From: Amycolatopsis mongoliensis
GTDB lineage: Bacteria > Actinomycetota > Actinomycetes > Mycobacteriales > Pseudonocardiaceae
NCBI RefSeq assembly: GCF_030285665.1
Contig: NZ_CP127295.1
Location: forward strand, 5,828,001 to 5,892,000
Direction: 5' to 3'
DNA: 64,000 nucleotides
Part shown: positions 24,731 through 33,470 of the stretch, piece by piece
Layout of the letters: every line of letters begins with the position of its first letter
How positions within the stretch are numbered: position 1 is the stretch's first letter
Position numbers and translations under genes: made by a program
The notes under the pieces: generated by a model
What the model saw: the letters and a program-made list of their open reading frames with translations, nothing else
Databases searched by the model: none
What the model was told of the DNA's origin: nothing

Positions 24731-25516
24731 GTGGATACAGCGGGATGCGCGGTCGTCACCGGCGCGGGTTCCGGAATCGGCCGCGCCTGCGCCATGCGGC
24801 TCTCGGAGTCCGGACTCGCCCTCGCCCTGCTCGACGCCAACGGCGAAGCCGCGGAGAAGGCGGCGGCCGAATTGCCCGCCGCGGCCGCCTTCGGCGTCGA
24901 CGTCACCGACGAAACCCAGGTCGCCGACGCGGTGCGCGAGGCCGCCCAGCGGTTCGGAGCGCCGAAGGTGCTCGTCAACGCAGCGGGGATCATCGTGCGC
25001 AAGACGCTGCTGGAGTCGAGCGTCGAGGAGTGGCGACGGGTGCTGGACGTCAACCTCACCGGCTACTTCATCCTCCTCCGGCAGGTGATCCCGCTGATGG
25101 CAGCCGGTGGTGGCGGAAGCATCGTCCAGATCGCCTCGATCGCCGGGCACACCGGCTACGGGTTCTCGTCCTACACCGCCGCGAAAGGCGGTGTGCTCGC
25201 CCTGACCCGCCAGCTCGCCGCGGAACTGGCGAAGGACGGCATCCGGATCAACTCCGTGAGCCCGGGCGTCGTCCACAGCGGACTCAACCGCGACACGCTG
25301 TCGAACAGCGCGATCCACGCGGCCACCGTGGCCAACACGCCGCTCGGCCGCATCGGCGAGCCCGACGACATCGCCCGTGCGGTCGCCTTCCTCGCGAGCC
25401 CCGACGCCGGCTACGTCACCGGCACCGACCTGGTCGCCGACGGCGGCATGATCAGCACGATCCACTGGGGGCCGGCCGGGGACGAGCTGCACAGCTTCCA
25501 CACCCAGGAGCGCTGA
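24731..25516 (+). CDS. Short-chain dehydrogenase/reductase 2
   Basis: 261 residues, classical SDR: TGAGSGIG, the LLDAN Asp for NAD, NAAGI, and SSYTAAKGG as the Tyr/Lys site. The GTG at 24731 has AGGAG seven bases upstream. The C-terminus carries an unusual hydrophilic tail (HWGPAGDELHSFHTQER) beyond the standard end. Its stop overlaps the ligase start by one base (TGATG). Confidence 0.88.
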   Translation: MDTAGCAVVTGAGSGIGRACAMRLSESGLALALLDANGEAAEKAAAELPAAAAFGVDVTDETQVADAVREAAQRFGAPKVLVNAAGIIVRKTLLESSVEEWRRVLDVNLTGYFILLRQVIPLMAAGGGGSIVQIASIAGHTGYGFSSYTAAKGGVLALTRQLAAELAKDGIRINSVSPGVVHSGLNRDTLSNSAIHAATVANTPLGRIGEPDDIARAVAFLASPDAGYVTGTDLVADGGMISTIHWGPAGDELHSFHTQER

Positions 25517-27021
25517 TGGCGAACTTCGCGACGATCCTCGACCACAACACCGGCCGCGACCCGGGCCGGATCGTGCTCAGGCAGGGCGAGCGCAAGCTCA
25601 CCAACCGCGAGCTGCTCGACCGGGTCGACGCGGTCGCCGCCGGCCTCGCCGGACTGGGTGTCGGCCGCGGCGACGTCGTCGCCATCCTGCTCTACAACCA
25701 CCTGGAGTTCCTCGAGACCGCGTTCGCGGTCAACCGGGTCGGTGCCGCGTTCCTGCCGCTGAACTATCGGCTCTCCCCGGAGGAGTGGCGCTACATCATC
25801 GACCACTCCGGCGCCGTGGCGCTGCTGACCGAGCCGGAGTTCCGGCCCGCGGTCGAGCAGCTCGCCTTGCCCGCCTTGAAGCACCGGCTGCTGCTGGACG
25901 GCGCTGCCGACGGGTGGACGGGCTACGCCGATCTGCTGGCGGCCAACGAAGGGAAGTCCGTCGCTGCCGTGCCGGTCGCCCCGGACGAGCTGCAGCGGCT
26001 GATGTACACCTCCGGGACGACGTCCCGCCCCAAGGGCGTGCGGATCACGCACGGCAATCTGGCGTGGAAGAACCTGGCGCACATCGTCGAGTTCGGCATC
26101 ACCGCCGCCGACACGACGCTCGTGTGCGGGCCGCTTTACCACGTCGGCGGGTTCGATCTGCCCGGCGTCGGGACACTGCACGCCGGGGGTTCGCTCATCG
26201 TGCTCCGCAAGTTCGACGCGGAGGAGGTCGTGGCGACCATCGAACGCGAGCGCCCGACGAACATCTGGCTGGCCCCGGCGATGATGAACGCGATCCTGCA
26301 GCTGCCGGACCTGGCCGGGCGGGACACGTCCTCGATCCGGTTCATCATCGGTGGCGGTGAGAAGATGCCCGTCCCGCTGGTCGAACGGATCCTCGCCGCG
26401 TTTCCGAACGCGTGGTTCGCCGACGCCTACGGGCTCACCGAGACCGTCTCGGGCGACACGTTCAACGACTACGAGCACATGCTGGCCAAGGTCGGCTCCG
26501 TCGGGCGCCCCGTCGTCCACCTCGAAGTCCGCATCGTCGACGAGACCGGCACGCCCGTCGGACCGAACGAGCTGGGTGAGATCACTCTCCGCGGCCCCAA
26601 GGTCAGCACCGGGTACTGGCACGACGACGAGGCCACCGCCAAGGCCTTCCGCGACGGCTGGTTCCACACCGGTGACATCGGCCGCGTCGACGAGGACGGC
26701 TACCTCTACGTGGAAGACCGCAAGAAGGACATGATCGTCTCCGGCGGCGAGAACATCGCCACCCCCGAAGTCGAACGCGTCCTCTACGAGCACCCGGACG
26801 TCGTCGAGGCCGCCGTCGTCGGCATGGGACACCCGCGGTGGGGCGAAGTCCCGCAGGCGTTCGTGGTCCTGCGCCCCGGCGTCCCGGCCGATCGCACCGC
26901 GTTGATCGAGTTCTGCCGGGCCCGGCTCGCCAAGTTCAAAGTCCCCGCCGACCTGGTGTTCCTCGACGCGCTGCCCCGAACACCGTCCGGCAAGGTGCTG
27001 AAACGGAACCTGCGCTCATGA
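25516..27021 (+). CDS. Acyl-CoA synthetase (AMP-forming)
   Basis: 501 residues, ANL superfamily. The P-loop is YTSGTTSRPKGV, then YGLTETVSGDT, the hinge region GYLYVEDRKKDMIVSGGENI, and the C-terminal catalytic Lys in SGKVLKRNL. It should activate a carboxylic acid, perhaps the product of the HyuAB carboxylase, for the ECH and dehydrogenase steps. It overlaps both neighbours, showing tight coupling. Confidence 0.92.
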   Translation: MANFATILDHNTGRDPGRIVLRQGERKLTNRELLDRVDAVAAGLAGLGVGRGDVVAILLYNHLEFLETAFAVNRVGAAFLPLNYRLSPEEWRYIIDHSGAVALLTEPEFRPAVEQLALPALKHRLLLDGAADGWTGYADLLAANEGKSVAAVPVAPDELQRLMYTSGTTSRPKGVRITHGNLAWKNLAHIVEFGITAADTTLVCGPLYHVGGFDLPGVGTLHAGGSLIVLRKFDAEEVVATIERERPTNIWLAPAMMNAILQLPDLAGRDTSSIRFIIGGGEKMPVPLVERILAAFPNAWFADAYGLTETVSGDTFNDYEHMLAKVGSVGRPVVHLEVRIVDETGTPVGPNELGEITLRGPKVSTGYWHDDEATAKAFRDGWFHTGDIGRVDEDGYLYVEDRKKDMIVSGGENIATPEVERVLYEHPDVVEAAVVGMGHPRWGEVPQAFVVLRPGVPADRTALIEFCRARLAKFKVPADLVFLDALPRTPSGKVLKRNLRS

Positions 27022-27761
27022 CCGCGTTCGACCTCACCGGAAAAGTCGCCTGGATCACCGGCGCCGGCAAGGGCCTCGGCCGGGCCATCGCGGAAGCTCT
27101 CGCCGGGGCCGGCGCGACCCTCGCCGTCACTTCCCGCACCCGCGAGGACCTCGACCGGCTCGCCGCCGACCTCGGTTCGGCGTTGGTGCTGCCGGGGTCG
27201 GTGTCCGAGCCCGCCTTCGCCGACAGCTGTGTGGAGGCGATCGTCGGACGCTTCGGCCGGCTCGACGTCGCCGTCACCGCCGCGGGCATCAGCCCGTCGT
27301 TCCGGCGCAGCGAGGACAGCGCCGACCGCGACTGGGCCCAGGTACTCGACGTGAATCTCTCCGGCACCTACTACTGCGCGCGGGCCGCCGGACGTCGCAT
27401 GCTCGAGCAAGGCTCCGGTTCCATCATCACCATCTCGTCGGTGCACGCACGAACCGGCTTCGACCGGATCGCCGCCTACGCCGCCAGCAAGGGCGGCGTC
27501 GAGGCGCTCAGCCGCGTCCTCGCCGTCGAATGGGCGCCTCGCGGCGTGCGGGTGAACGTGCTCGCCCCGGGTTACTTCCACACCGACCTGTCCGAAGGAC
27601 TTGTGACGAGCAAGTGGGGCGAGCGGATCCTGGCCCACATCCCGCAGAACCGGGTCGCGAACCCGCCGGAGCTCGGCGGCGCCGCGGTCTACCTGGCCTC
27701 GGACGCCGCCGCCTACACCACCGGGAGCACTCTCACCGTCGATGGTGGCTGGACCGCCTGA
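27018..27761 (+). CDS. Short-chain dehydrogenase/reductase 3
   Basis: 247 residues. Motifs: TGAGKGLG, TSRTRE (Arg suggests NADP), TAAGI, SSVHARTG and YAASKGG. It overlaps the ligase by four bases (ATGA). It is the last intact gene of the operon. The three SDRs differ in their cofactor-loop residues, so they probably catalyse distinct redox steps. Confidence 0.88.
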   Translation: MTAFDLTGKVAWITGAGKGLGRAIAEALAGAGATLAVTSRTREDLDRLAADLGSALVLPGSVSEPAFADSCVEAIVGRFGRLDVAVTAAGISPSFRRSEDSADRDWAQVLDVNLSGTYYCARAAGRRMLEQGSGSIITISSVHARTGFDRIAAYAASKGGVEALSRVLAVEWAPRGVRVNVLAPGYFHTDLSEGLVTSKWGERILAHIPQNRVANPPELGGAAVYLASDAAAYTTGSTLTVDGGWTA

Positions 27762-27763
27762 GG

Positions 27764-27973
27764 AGTCGGCGAACGACGGCCTTCTCGGTCGCGTTGGACA
27801 TCCGCCGGAAGCCGAAGTCGCCCGACGGTGCGACGACCTTCGACCACCTGGGCGCCCTGCGCTACCGGCTGGGCCGGATCCGGGAGCTCACGGACCTCGA
27901 CCTGAATGACGTCGACAGCAGGTTCAACCTGCACGTGGCCACCAGGGCCGGGAAGGTGCTGGGCTCGGTGTGA
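27764..27973 (+). pseudogene. C-terminal remnant of a PucR-family regulator
   Basis: About 66 codons without a start, ending at TGA 27971-27973. GALRYRLGRIRELTDLDLND followed by a DSRFNLHVATRAGKVL match corresponds to the PucR C-terminal HTH_30 domain (usual form NTLRYRLRRI...RF.L..A). The upstream part (AFSVALDIRRKPKS) no longer resembles the family, and the rest of the gene is missing. It abuts the operon end, so an insertion or deletion joined them. Confidence 0.72.
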
Positions 27974-28246
27974 ACGGGGAGGGTCGGAGGCACGGGAGCT
28001 GCCTTCGACCTTGTTCTCCAGAGCCCGTTCTCGAAATAGGTTTCGCAGATCAGCCGGGGCGTAGGGCTCGGGTGTCGGCGAGGTCGCCGTGTTCGTCGAC
28101 GCGGCCGAGGACGTTGGCGAATGCACTCGGCACGGGGGCGCGCCCAAGCAGGCGCGACCCCCGTGCCGCCGCAGTGCGTACCACCGGACATGCCCTGGCC
28201 GGCCCGGTTGCCCCCTGCTCCGCCGAGCCGGTCTCCTCGGCCCGGC

Positions 28247-28930
28247 GTGTGGGCCGACTTCGGCGGTGGCCCGGCCTTGGAGTTCATCACCGGGTTCGTC
28301 GTGGAGAAATCCCTGTCGGTGGACAACCTGTTCGTCTTCGTGCTGCTGCTCACCGCCTTCGCCGTTCCCGCGGCCGTGCAGCAGCGCGTGCTGCTGCTGG
28401 CCGCGGGCACGTGGGCGTTCCTCGTCTTCGGTGTGGTCCTTTTCGGCTCGGCGGTGAAGATCCTGCACGGCGCGGCGGCCGACGCCGATTCCGGACCGGA
28501 CACCTCCCGGATGCGCTCGGTCCGCTTGCCGCGCAAGCTGATGCCGGTCACCGACGACTACCGCGGACCACGCTTGCTCGTCCGCGACCGCGGCCGGCGC
28601 GCGCTCACCCCACTGGCGGTCGTGGTGGTGGCGGTGTTCGCGACCAACGCGTTCGCGTTGCCCGGCCGGCGCGCCCGGTACTTCGTGCTGCACTCGGTAG
28701 TGGCCGAGCTGCGCCACCTCAACCACGGCCTGGCGATCATCCTGGCGTTCATCGGCGTGAAGCTGGTGCTGCACTGGGCACACGGATTCTGGCCGGGAGT
28801 ACCCGCCGTGCCCACGCCGATTTCGCTCGCGGTGGTCGTCGCCGTCCTCGCCACCGTCACCCTGACCAGCCTCCGCGCCCCGCACACCGCGGCGGAACGT
28901 GGTGACGGCGCCGCCGTGGCACGGGACTGA
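28247..28930 (+). pseudogene. TerC-family membrane protein, internally deleted
   Basis: An open frame reads as TerC/Alx (tellurite/Mn2+ transporter family) with pieces cut out. FGGGPALEFITGFVVEKSLSVDNLF starts mid-protein. A helix is missing around 28400, after QQRVLLLAAG. At about 28645, VFAT is joined directly to NAFAL, losing the segment that normally carries the conserved VFAxDS(I/V)PA aspartate. The end (HLNHGLAIILAFIGVKLVLH) is well kept. Frame preservation hides the damage, but loss of the ion-site residues makes function unlikely. Upstream codons to 28121 are not TerC-like. Confidence 0.72.
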
Positions 28931-28935
28931 CGGCC

Positions 28936-29052
28936 ATGCTCGCCGACCTGCTTCGCAACGCCCTCGTCGAACTGGGTCCCACCATGCTCATCGTGACCGC
29001 GCTGGGGATCACGTGCGGGGCGATGACCCCACCTCGCGGACCGAAATCCTGA
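28936..29052 (+). CDS. Possible 38-residue hydrophobic peptide
   Basis: A short frame, MLADLLRNALVELGPTMLIV then a hydrophobic stretch and PPRGPKS, starts five bases after the TerC remnant. No strong RBS is seen. It may be a remnant of a longer gene or chance. Function unknown. Confidence 0.25.
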   Translation: MLADLLRNALVELGPTMLIVTALGITCGAMTPPRGPKS

Positions 29053-29112
29053 CAGCACAACGGAAACTCGGGCGGCACGCATCCGGGCGACGCCGTGCAC
29101 CCACTCCCGGGT

Positions 29113-29358
29113 TCATCCCCGGGCGTCGGGATCGATCGCGTCACCGACAGCGCCAGTGGCGTCAAGCACGTCCGCCCCTTGTGCGCTCACCGCATCGACG
29201 ACACCTTGCCCGGTTTCCGTGACCTCGGCGGCGGACTGGGCAACCTGGTCGGCCGCCTCGCCGATCGGCAAGTCGACACCGACCACCTCGCTGACCTTCT
29301 CGCTCGCTCCGCCCAGCAGCTCCGCGGCTTTGTCCTTGAACACGTCGAACAGGCTCAT
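29113..29358 (-). CDS. Small amphipathic helical protein
   Basis: 81 residues, beginning MSLFDVFKDKAAELLGGASE, rich in Ala, Val, Asp and Glu, with heptad-like spacing and no Cys. The start at 29358 is chosen for AAGGA upstream. It resembles in general character small stress or antitoxin-like helical proteins of actinobacteria, but no family can be named. It is monocistronic. Confidence 0.55.
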   Translation of the reverse strand: MSLFDVFKDKAAELLGGASEKVSEVVGVDLPIGEAADQVAQSAAEVTETGQGVVDAVSAQGADVLDATGAVGDAIDPDARG

Positions 29359-29504
29359 CAGGCGTCCTTCGCAGATCGACTCGAGGTACACCAAGTGATT
29401 CCTTGCTCACCGAGTGCGGCTATCCGGCCATCATACCGGCAAACCGGACCTATCGGACACGTGTGCCGACGGGCGGACGAGGTCGCGACCGTGTCCTCGC
29501 GGGG

Positions 29505-30263
29505 CTACTCCCCGGCTTCACCCTCCGCGCTGAGGAGCCGCGTGAGGTAGTCGAGGTCTTGCTGGAGCAGTGCGACGGCCCCGAGCGGAGTCGGCGCTTC
29601 CGGGGTGCGCCCGGCCTCCCTCATCACCATCTTCACCGCGTTGTCCGCGATCTGCTCGGCCACCGGCTCGGCCGGGTGCGCCGGGGACGGGTGGAACCAC
29701 CAGGCCACCCAGTTGCACATGCCGATGATCGACAGCGCCGTGATGCGGGCGTCGACCGGGCGGAAGGACCCGGCCGTGACTCCTTCCTCGATGAGCGCGG
29801 TGATCTCGCGGAGAACGGCCCGCCGGCTCTGGAGGTGCTTCTTCGCGATCTCCGCCGGGAGTGCCTGGTCGCTGCGGTCGAGCGTGCGGAACTGCTCCGG
29901 CCGTTCGGCGCGGCGCAGGACCAGCGTGTGCACCAGCATGCGCAGCTTCTCGGCCGGTTCGAGGTCGGTGCGCTGCCGGACTTCCCGCAACGAGTTCGCC
30001 GCGCTCCGAGCTGTCGCCTCGACCATCGCGACGAGCAGCTCGTCCTTGCTCTTGACGTAGTTGTACAGGTTGGGGCGGCTCAGCCCGACCGCGTCCGCGA
30101 CGTCCTGGAGGGTGGTCCCGTCGTAGCCGCGTTCGGCGAACAGCCGCATCGCCTGGTCGACGATCTCGCTCATGAGCAGCTTGCGCCGGGGCGTCGTGCC
30201 CCGGCGGGGCTCCGCGCGCCCACCGGATCGCCCCCGTGGTCCGGTGCCCTCCGCGGTCACCAC
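29505..30263 (-). CDS. TetR-family regulator of the aromatic cluster
   Basis: About 252 residues. A basic N-terminal arm precedes the HTH (SEIVDQAMRLFAERGYDGTT, VGLSRPNLYNYVKSK). The C-terminal domain has the KstR2-like length and the W-rich segment MCNWVAWWFHPSPAH. Start uncertain: GTG 30263 follows GAGGGG, while GTG 30290 is also in frame. It lies 30 bases after the hydrolase in the same operon. The twin palindromes at 31214-31275 in the divergent promoter are its likely operators. Confidence 0.82.
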   Translation of the reverse strand: MVTAEGTGPRGRSGGRAEPRRGTTPRRKLLMSEIVDQAMRLFAERGYDGTTLQDVADAVGLSRPNLYNYVKSKDELLVAMVEATARSAANSLREVRQRTDLEPAEKLRMLVHTLVLRRAERPEQFRTLDRSDQALPAEIAKKHLQSRRAVLREITALIEEGVTAGSFRPVDARITALSIIGMCNWVAWWFHPSPAHPAEPVAEQIADNAVKMVMREAGRTPEAPTPLGAVALLQQDLDYLTRLLSAEGEAGE

Positions 30264-30293
30264 GTCCACCCCTCGCCCATCACGCCGCACATC

Positions 30294-31169
30294 CTAGCCG
30301 CGGGCCGCGGGTACCCGGGTCGCGCACTCGGCCGCGAAGGCCAGCTGCCGCAGGTGCACCGCACGGGAGAGCCGGTGGTGGTCGAGGTTGTGACCGGCGC
30401 CCGCCTGGAGCCGGGCGTCCACCCACGGGGCGGCCTCGAAGTACCCGGCGAACGCCGCCACGCGGCTCTCGTCGACGACCCACAGGCCGTCGTGCTCGGC
30501 GAGCGTGTACTGCACCGGAACGGTCACCGCTGCGGCGAGCCGTGCCACCTCCTCCGGCCAGCCCCCGACGATTTCGAGCATCTCCGCCAGTGGAACCGCC
30601 TCCACCGACGCCTTCGCCGCCTCCACCGTGTCGGCGTCGACGGTTCCTTCCGGACCGTAGAGGAGAGCGCGTCGCTGTTCGGCCGGCAGTTCCACCGGCC
30701 CACCTGCCGGCAGGGTGTGCCACGCGTCGACGATGTGCGCGGGCGACCGGTCACCCACGCCGTGGATCGAGATGCCCAGCAACGGCCACCGCGGCCGGCG
30801 GGCGGCGACGTGCACCGCGATGGCCGAGCCGATGGAGTGACCGAACAGGACGACGCCCGGACGTCCCTCGCCGTGCTCCGTCCACAAAGCACCGATCGCG
30901 GCGTCGAGGGCTTCGGCGTGGCCGCCGAAACTCGTCGCACCACCGGGCAGCGGGTCGCTTCCCCCGTAGCCGGGACGGTCCACCGAGAACACCGGGAACC
31001 CGGTCGCCGCACCCCGGTCGAGCAGCGAGTGGCCGGGCACGTCGAAGTACCCGCGGTGGTAGCCGCCGCCGTGCAAGGCCACGACCAACGGAGCAGCTGC
31101 CACGCTGCCGCCGGCCCGGCTTCCGGCGATCTTCCGCCCGCCGACAGAGAGCTCGACGTCCGTCGTCAT
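30294..31169 (-). CDS. Alpha/beta hydrolase
   Basis: 291 residues. The oxyanion region is ALHGGGYHRG, the nucleophile elbow GHSIGS, the acid Asp in TLAEHDGLW, and the His in GAGHNLDHH, so the triad is complete. It could be an esterase/thioesterase or C-C hydrolase for the divergent aromatic operon. The ATG at 31169 has GAGGGG upstream. It is the promoter-proximal gene of the operon with TetR. Confidence 0.85.
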   Translation of the reverse strand: MTTDVELSVGGRKIAGSRAGGSVAAAPLVVALHGGGYHRGYFDVPGHSLLDRGAATGFPVFSVDRPGYGGSDPLPGGATSFGGHAEALDAAIGALWTEHGEGRPGVVLFGHSIGSAIAVHVAARRPRWPLLGISIHGVGDRSPAHIVDAWHTLPAGGPVELPAEQRRALLYGPEGTVDADTVEAAKASVEAVPLAEMLEIVGGWPEEVARLAAAVTVPVQYTLAEHDGLWVVDESRVAAFAGYFEAAPWVDARLQAGAGHNLDHHRLSRAVHLRQLAFAAECATRVPAARG

Positions 31170-31213
31170 GTCCCCTCGCCTTCTCCGCAAAAGTCCTAAC
31201 AGGAACGTCTTGA

Positions 31214-31275
31214 TACTGACGACTCAGTAGTACTGCGTCAACTCCGCGGCACTTGTCGATACTGAAGCGTCAGAA
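31214..31275. promoter_or_regulatory. Twin TACTGA-N4-TCAGTA operators
   Basis: Site 1, TACTGACGACTCAGTA (31214-31229), is a perfect 6-base dyad. Site 2, TACTGAAGCGTCAGAA (31260-31275), has one mismatch. They start 46 bases apart, in the divergent promoter between the hydrolase/TetR operon and the VOC operon. Two copies with the same spacer length strongly suggest a dimeric repressor, most likely the adjacent TetR. Confidence 0.7.
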
Positions 31276-31345
31276 TATTGACGACTATGCCAACTCGGGC
31301 TTACGCTCGGTGCCACAGAGAGTTCGTCGCGAGAGGAGCACGGAG

Positions 31346-31957
31346 ATGTCATCCCCGGAACGAGACCGGCCGGCGCACACGGTGCGAGGCGTCGACCACG
31401 CGGCGTTCCCCACGTTCGATCCGCAGGCCACCATCACCTTCTACCGGGACGTCCTCGGCTTCCCCGTCGTCCACGCGACCTGCGCGCTCGGCTGGGGACC
31501 CGGTGACCACCCGGACTTCATCCACTTCTTCTTCGACATCGGCAACGGCGACCGGCTGGCGTTCTTCTACTACTTCGGGGTGGCGCCCTACCGCGACGCC
31601 GGCCTCCCCGATCTGCTGCACCGCGCACGGCACCTCGCGATCCACGTGGACGGCGAGGAGGACCTCCTGGAGTACCGGCACCGGCTGGACGCGAGCGCCT
31701 GGCCGTGCGAGCTGCAGGTGCGGCACGAGACCGTCGAGTCGATCTACGTCACCGACCCCAACGGGTACCTGATGGAGATCACCCGCCCGCTGCGCGCGAT
31801 CACCGCCGAAGACGACATCGACGCGAACGTGAGCGTCGACGCGCTCATGGAGGTGGCCGGCGAGCCCGAGCCGTCCCTGGAGAAGTTCTACGCGCGGAAG
31901 GCGAAGCTGATCGCCGAGCGCTACGAGGGCGAGCCGGAGCTGGTGACGTTCGGATGA
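31346..31957 (+). CDS. VOC-superfamily (glyoxalase/extradiol dioxygenase-like) enzyme
   Basis: 203 residues. A vicinal-oxygen-chelate fold is indicated by metal-ligand candidates at VDHAAFPTFD (His), ARHLAIHVDG (His) and NGYLMEITRP (Glu), the arrangement of Fe or Mn VOC enzymes. The first motif with FYRDVLGFPVV is typical. A 50-residue C-terminal extension (EKFYARKAKLIAERYEG) is not part of the standard fold. As first gene of an aromatic-type operon it may be a ring-cleavage dioxygenase (inference). Confidence 0.82.
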   Translation: MSSPERDRPAHTVRGVDHAAFPTFDPQATITFYRDVLGFPVVHATCALGWGPGDHPDFIHFFFDIGNGDRLAFFYYFGVAPYRDAGLPDLLHRARHLAIHVDGEEDLLEYRHRLDASAWPCELQVRHETVESIYVTDPNGYLMEITRPLRAITAEDDIDANVSVDALMEVAGEPEPSLEKFYARKAKLIAERYEGEPELVTFG

Positions 31958-32211
31958 CCACGCTGTTCGTCCTCGACGTCGACGACTTCCGCCCGCTGGC
32001 CGAAGTCGCGGCCAAGGACCCGGACACGACGGTCCGCCGGCGTGGTCCCTACCTCGAAGTGTCCGCGCCCGGCGCGATCCGGGTCGAGCGCGACGCCACC
32101 GGGCGCCGCAACGCCCTCTGGTACAGCTCCGTCGCCGCCGTCCGGGACGGCCGGGTCAGCCGCTGGGACAAGTCGGAGCTGGTCGTCGTGCCCACCGGGA
32201 CAGGCCGATGA
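31954..32211 (+). CDS. Small conserved-context protein
   Basis: 85 residues (MTTLFVLDVDDFRPLAEVAA), overlapping the VOC gene by four bases and the next gene by four bases, so it is translated as part of the operon. Predicted alpha/beta, soluble, no Cys. No family recognised. The tight coupling suggests an accessory or regulatory subunit. Confidence 0.7.
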   Translation: MTTLFVLDVDDFRPLAEVAAKDPDTTVRRRGPYLEVSAPGAIRVERDATGRRNALWYSSVAAVRDGRVSRWDKSELVVVPTGTGR

Positions 32212-33470
32212 GCCCGCCGGCGGTGGACCGGCTCGGTGCGGGCCGGGACGTGCACACCGAGCCGGCGCCGCCCGGCGTCACCGTGAGCACGCACCAGCTC
32301 ACCACGTTCGACGGCGCCAAGGTCGAGGGCGTGCTGCACACCCTCGACGGCGCGACGACGGTGGTCACCCTCATGCATCCCCGTCAATCGGTGACGCACC
32401 ACCCGGTGATCCCGCTCCTGCTGCGCGGCGGCGTCTCGGTGTGGACCCAGGGCACCCGCTCGCCGAACAACGACGTCGCGCTGGTCCACGAGCAGGCGCT
32501 GCTGGACGCGGCGGCCGGACACGTGTTCCTCCGGGACGCCGGGTTCGACGCGGTGCTGACGTTCGGCCACTCCGGCGGCGGAACGCTCTCGGCGTTCTAC
32601 ATCGAGCAAGCCTCGCTCGAGCCGGAACTGCGGTTGGACGTGACACCGGCCGGCCGGCCGATCGCGCTGGCGGGCGCGCGGATGCCGGTGCCGGACGGCG
32701 CGATCTTCCTCGCGCCGCACCCGGGGCAGGGGAAGGTGCTGCTGAACTGCATCGACCCCGCCGTCACCGACGAGTCGGACCCGATGTCGGTGGATCCCGC
32801 GCTCGACATGTACTCGCCGGGCAACGGGTTCGCGACGCCACCGGCACCCAGCCGCTACCGCCCCGACTTCCTCCGCTCCTACCGCGCGGCCCAGCGGGAT
32901 CGCGTCGCCCGGATCGACGCCCGTGCCGTCGAGCTGGCCGCCGAGGCGTCGCAGGCCCGCGCCCGCTTCGCTCGCACCGGAGACCGCGACGATCGCCGGG
33001 CCGCACTGGCGCCGAGGATCATCACCACCTACCGCACCGACGCCGACCCCGCCTCCGTGGACCCGTCGATCGACCCGAACGACCGGCACTACGGCTCGTT
33101 GTTCGGCGGGCGCCCCGACCTGGTCAACTACGGTCTGGTGGGTTTCGGCCGGCTGACCACGCCCGACGCGTGGTTGTCGACCTGGTCGGCGAACCACTCC
33201 AACGCGGACTTCGCGCGATGCGCGCCCGGGGTACGGCTGCCGACGCTCTACCTGGAGTTCAGCGGTGACCAAGCCGCGCTCCCCGGTCGCAGCGCCCGGA
33301 TGTTCGCGGCGCTGGCCGCCCGGGACAAGATCCGCCACGTCGTGCGGGGACAGCACTTCGGGCAACCGGTCGCCGACGGCGAGCCCACGGGGTACGCCGC
33401 CGCTGCCGTCCACGTCGAACACTGGCTGGCCGACCGGTTCGCCACCGCGGCACCACGGAAAACGAGGTGA
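32208..33470 (+). CDS. Large alpha/beta-hydrolase-like protein
   Basis: 420 residues. TFGHSGGGTLSAFYIEQ carries a GxSxG nucleophile elbow, HPRQS follows an early strand, and the C-terminus has a His in RGQHFGQPV. The protein is longer than simple hydrolases, with a helical insert (about residues 220-260) that could be a lid. The substrate is unknown. It overlaps both neighbours by four bases (ATGA and GTGA). Confidence 0.78.
   Translation: MSPPAVDRLGAGRDVHTEPAPPGVTVSTHQLTTFDGAKVEGVLHTLDGATTVVTLMHPRQSVTHHPVIPLLLRGGVSVWTQGTRSPNNDVALVHEQALLDAAAGHVFLRDAGFDAVLTFGHSGGGTLSAFYIEQASLEPELRLDVTPAGRPIALAGARMPVPDGAIFLAPHPGQGKVLLNCIDPAVTDESDPMSVDPALDMYSPGNGFATPPAPSRYRPDFLRSYRAAQRDRVARIDARAVELAAEASQARARFARTGDRDDRRAALAPRIITTYRTDADPASVDPSIDPNDRHYGSLFGGRPDLVNYGLVGFGRLTTPDAWLSTWSANHSNADFARCAPGVRLPTLYLEFSGDQAALPGRSARMFAALAARDKIRHVVRGQHFGQPVADGEPTGYAAAAVHVEHWLADRFATAAPRKTR

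Noticed and set aside
29505..31169. Hydrolase and TetR as separate transcription units
   Set aside because: Only 3-30 bases separate them on the same strand and no hairpin lies between, so one operon is the simpler reading.
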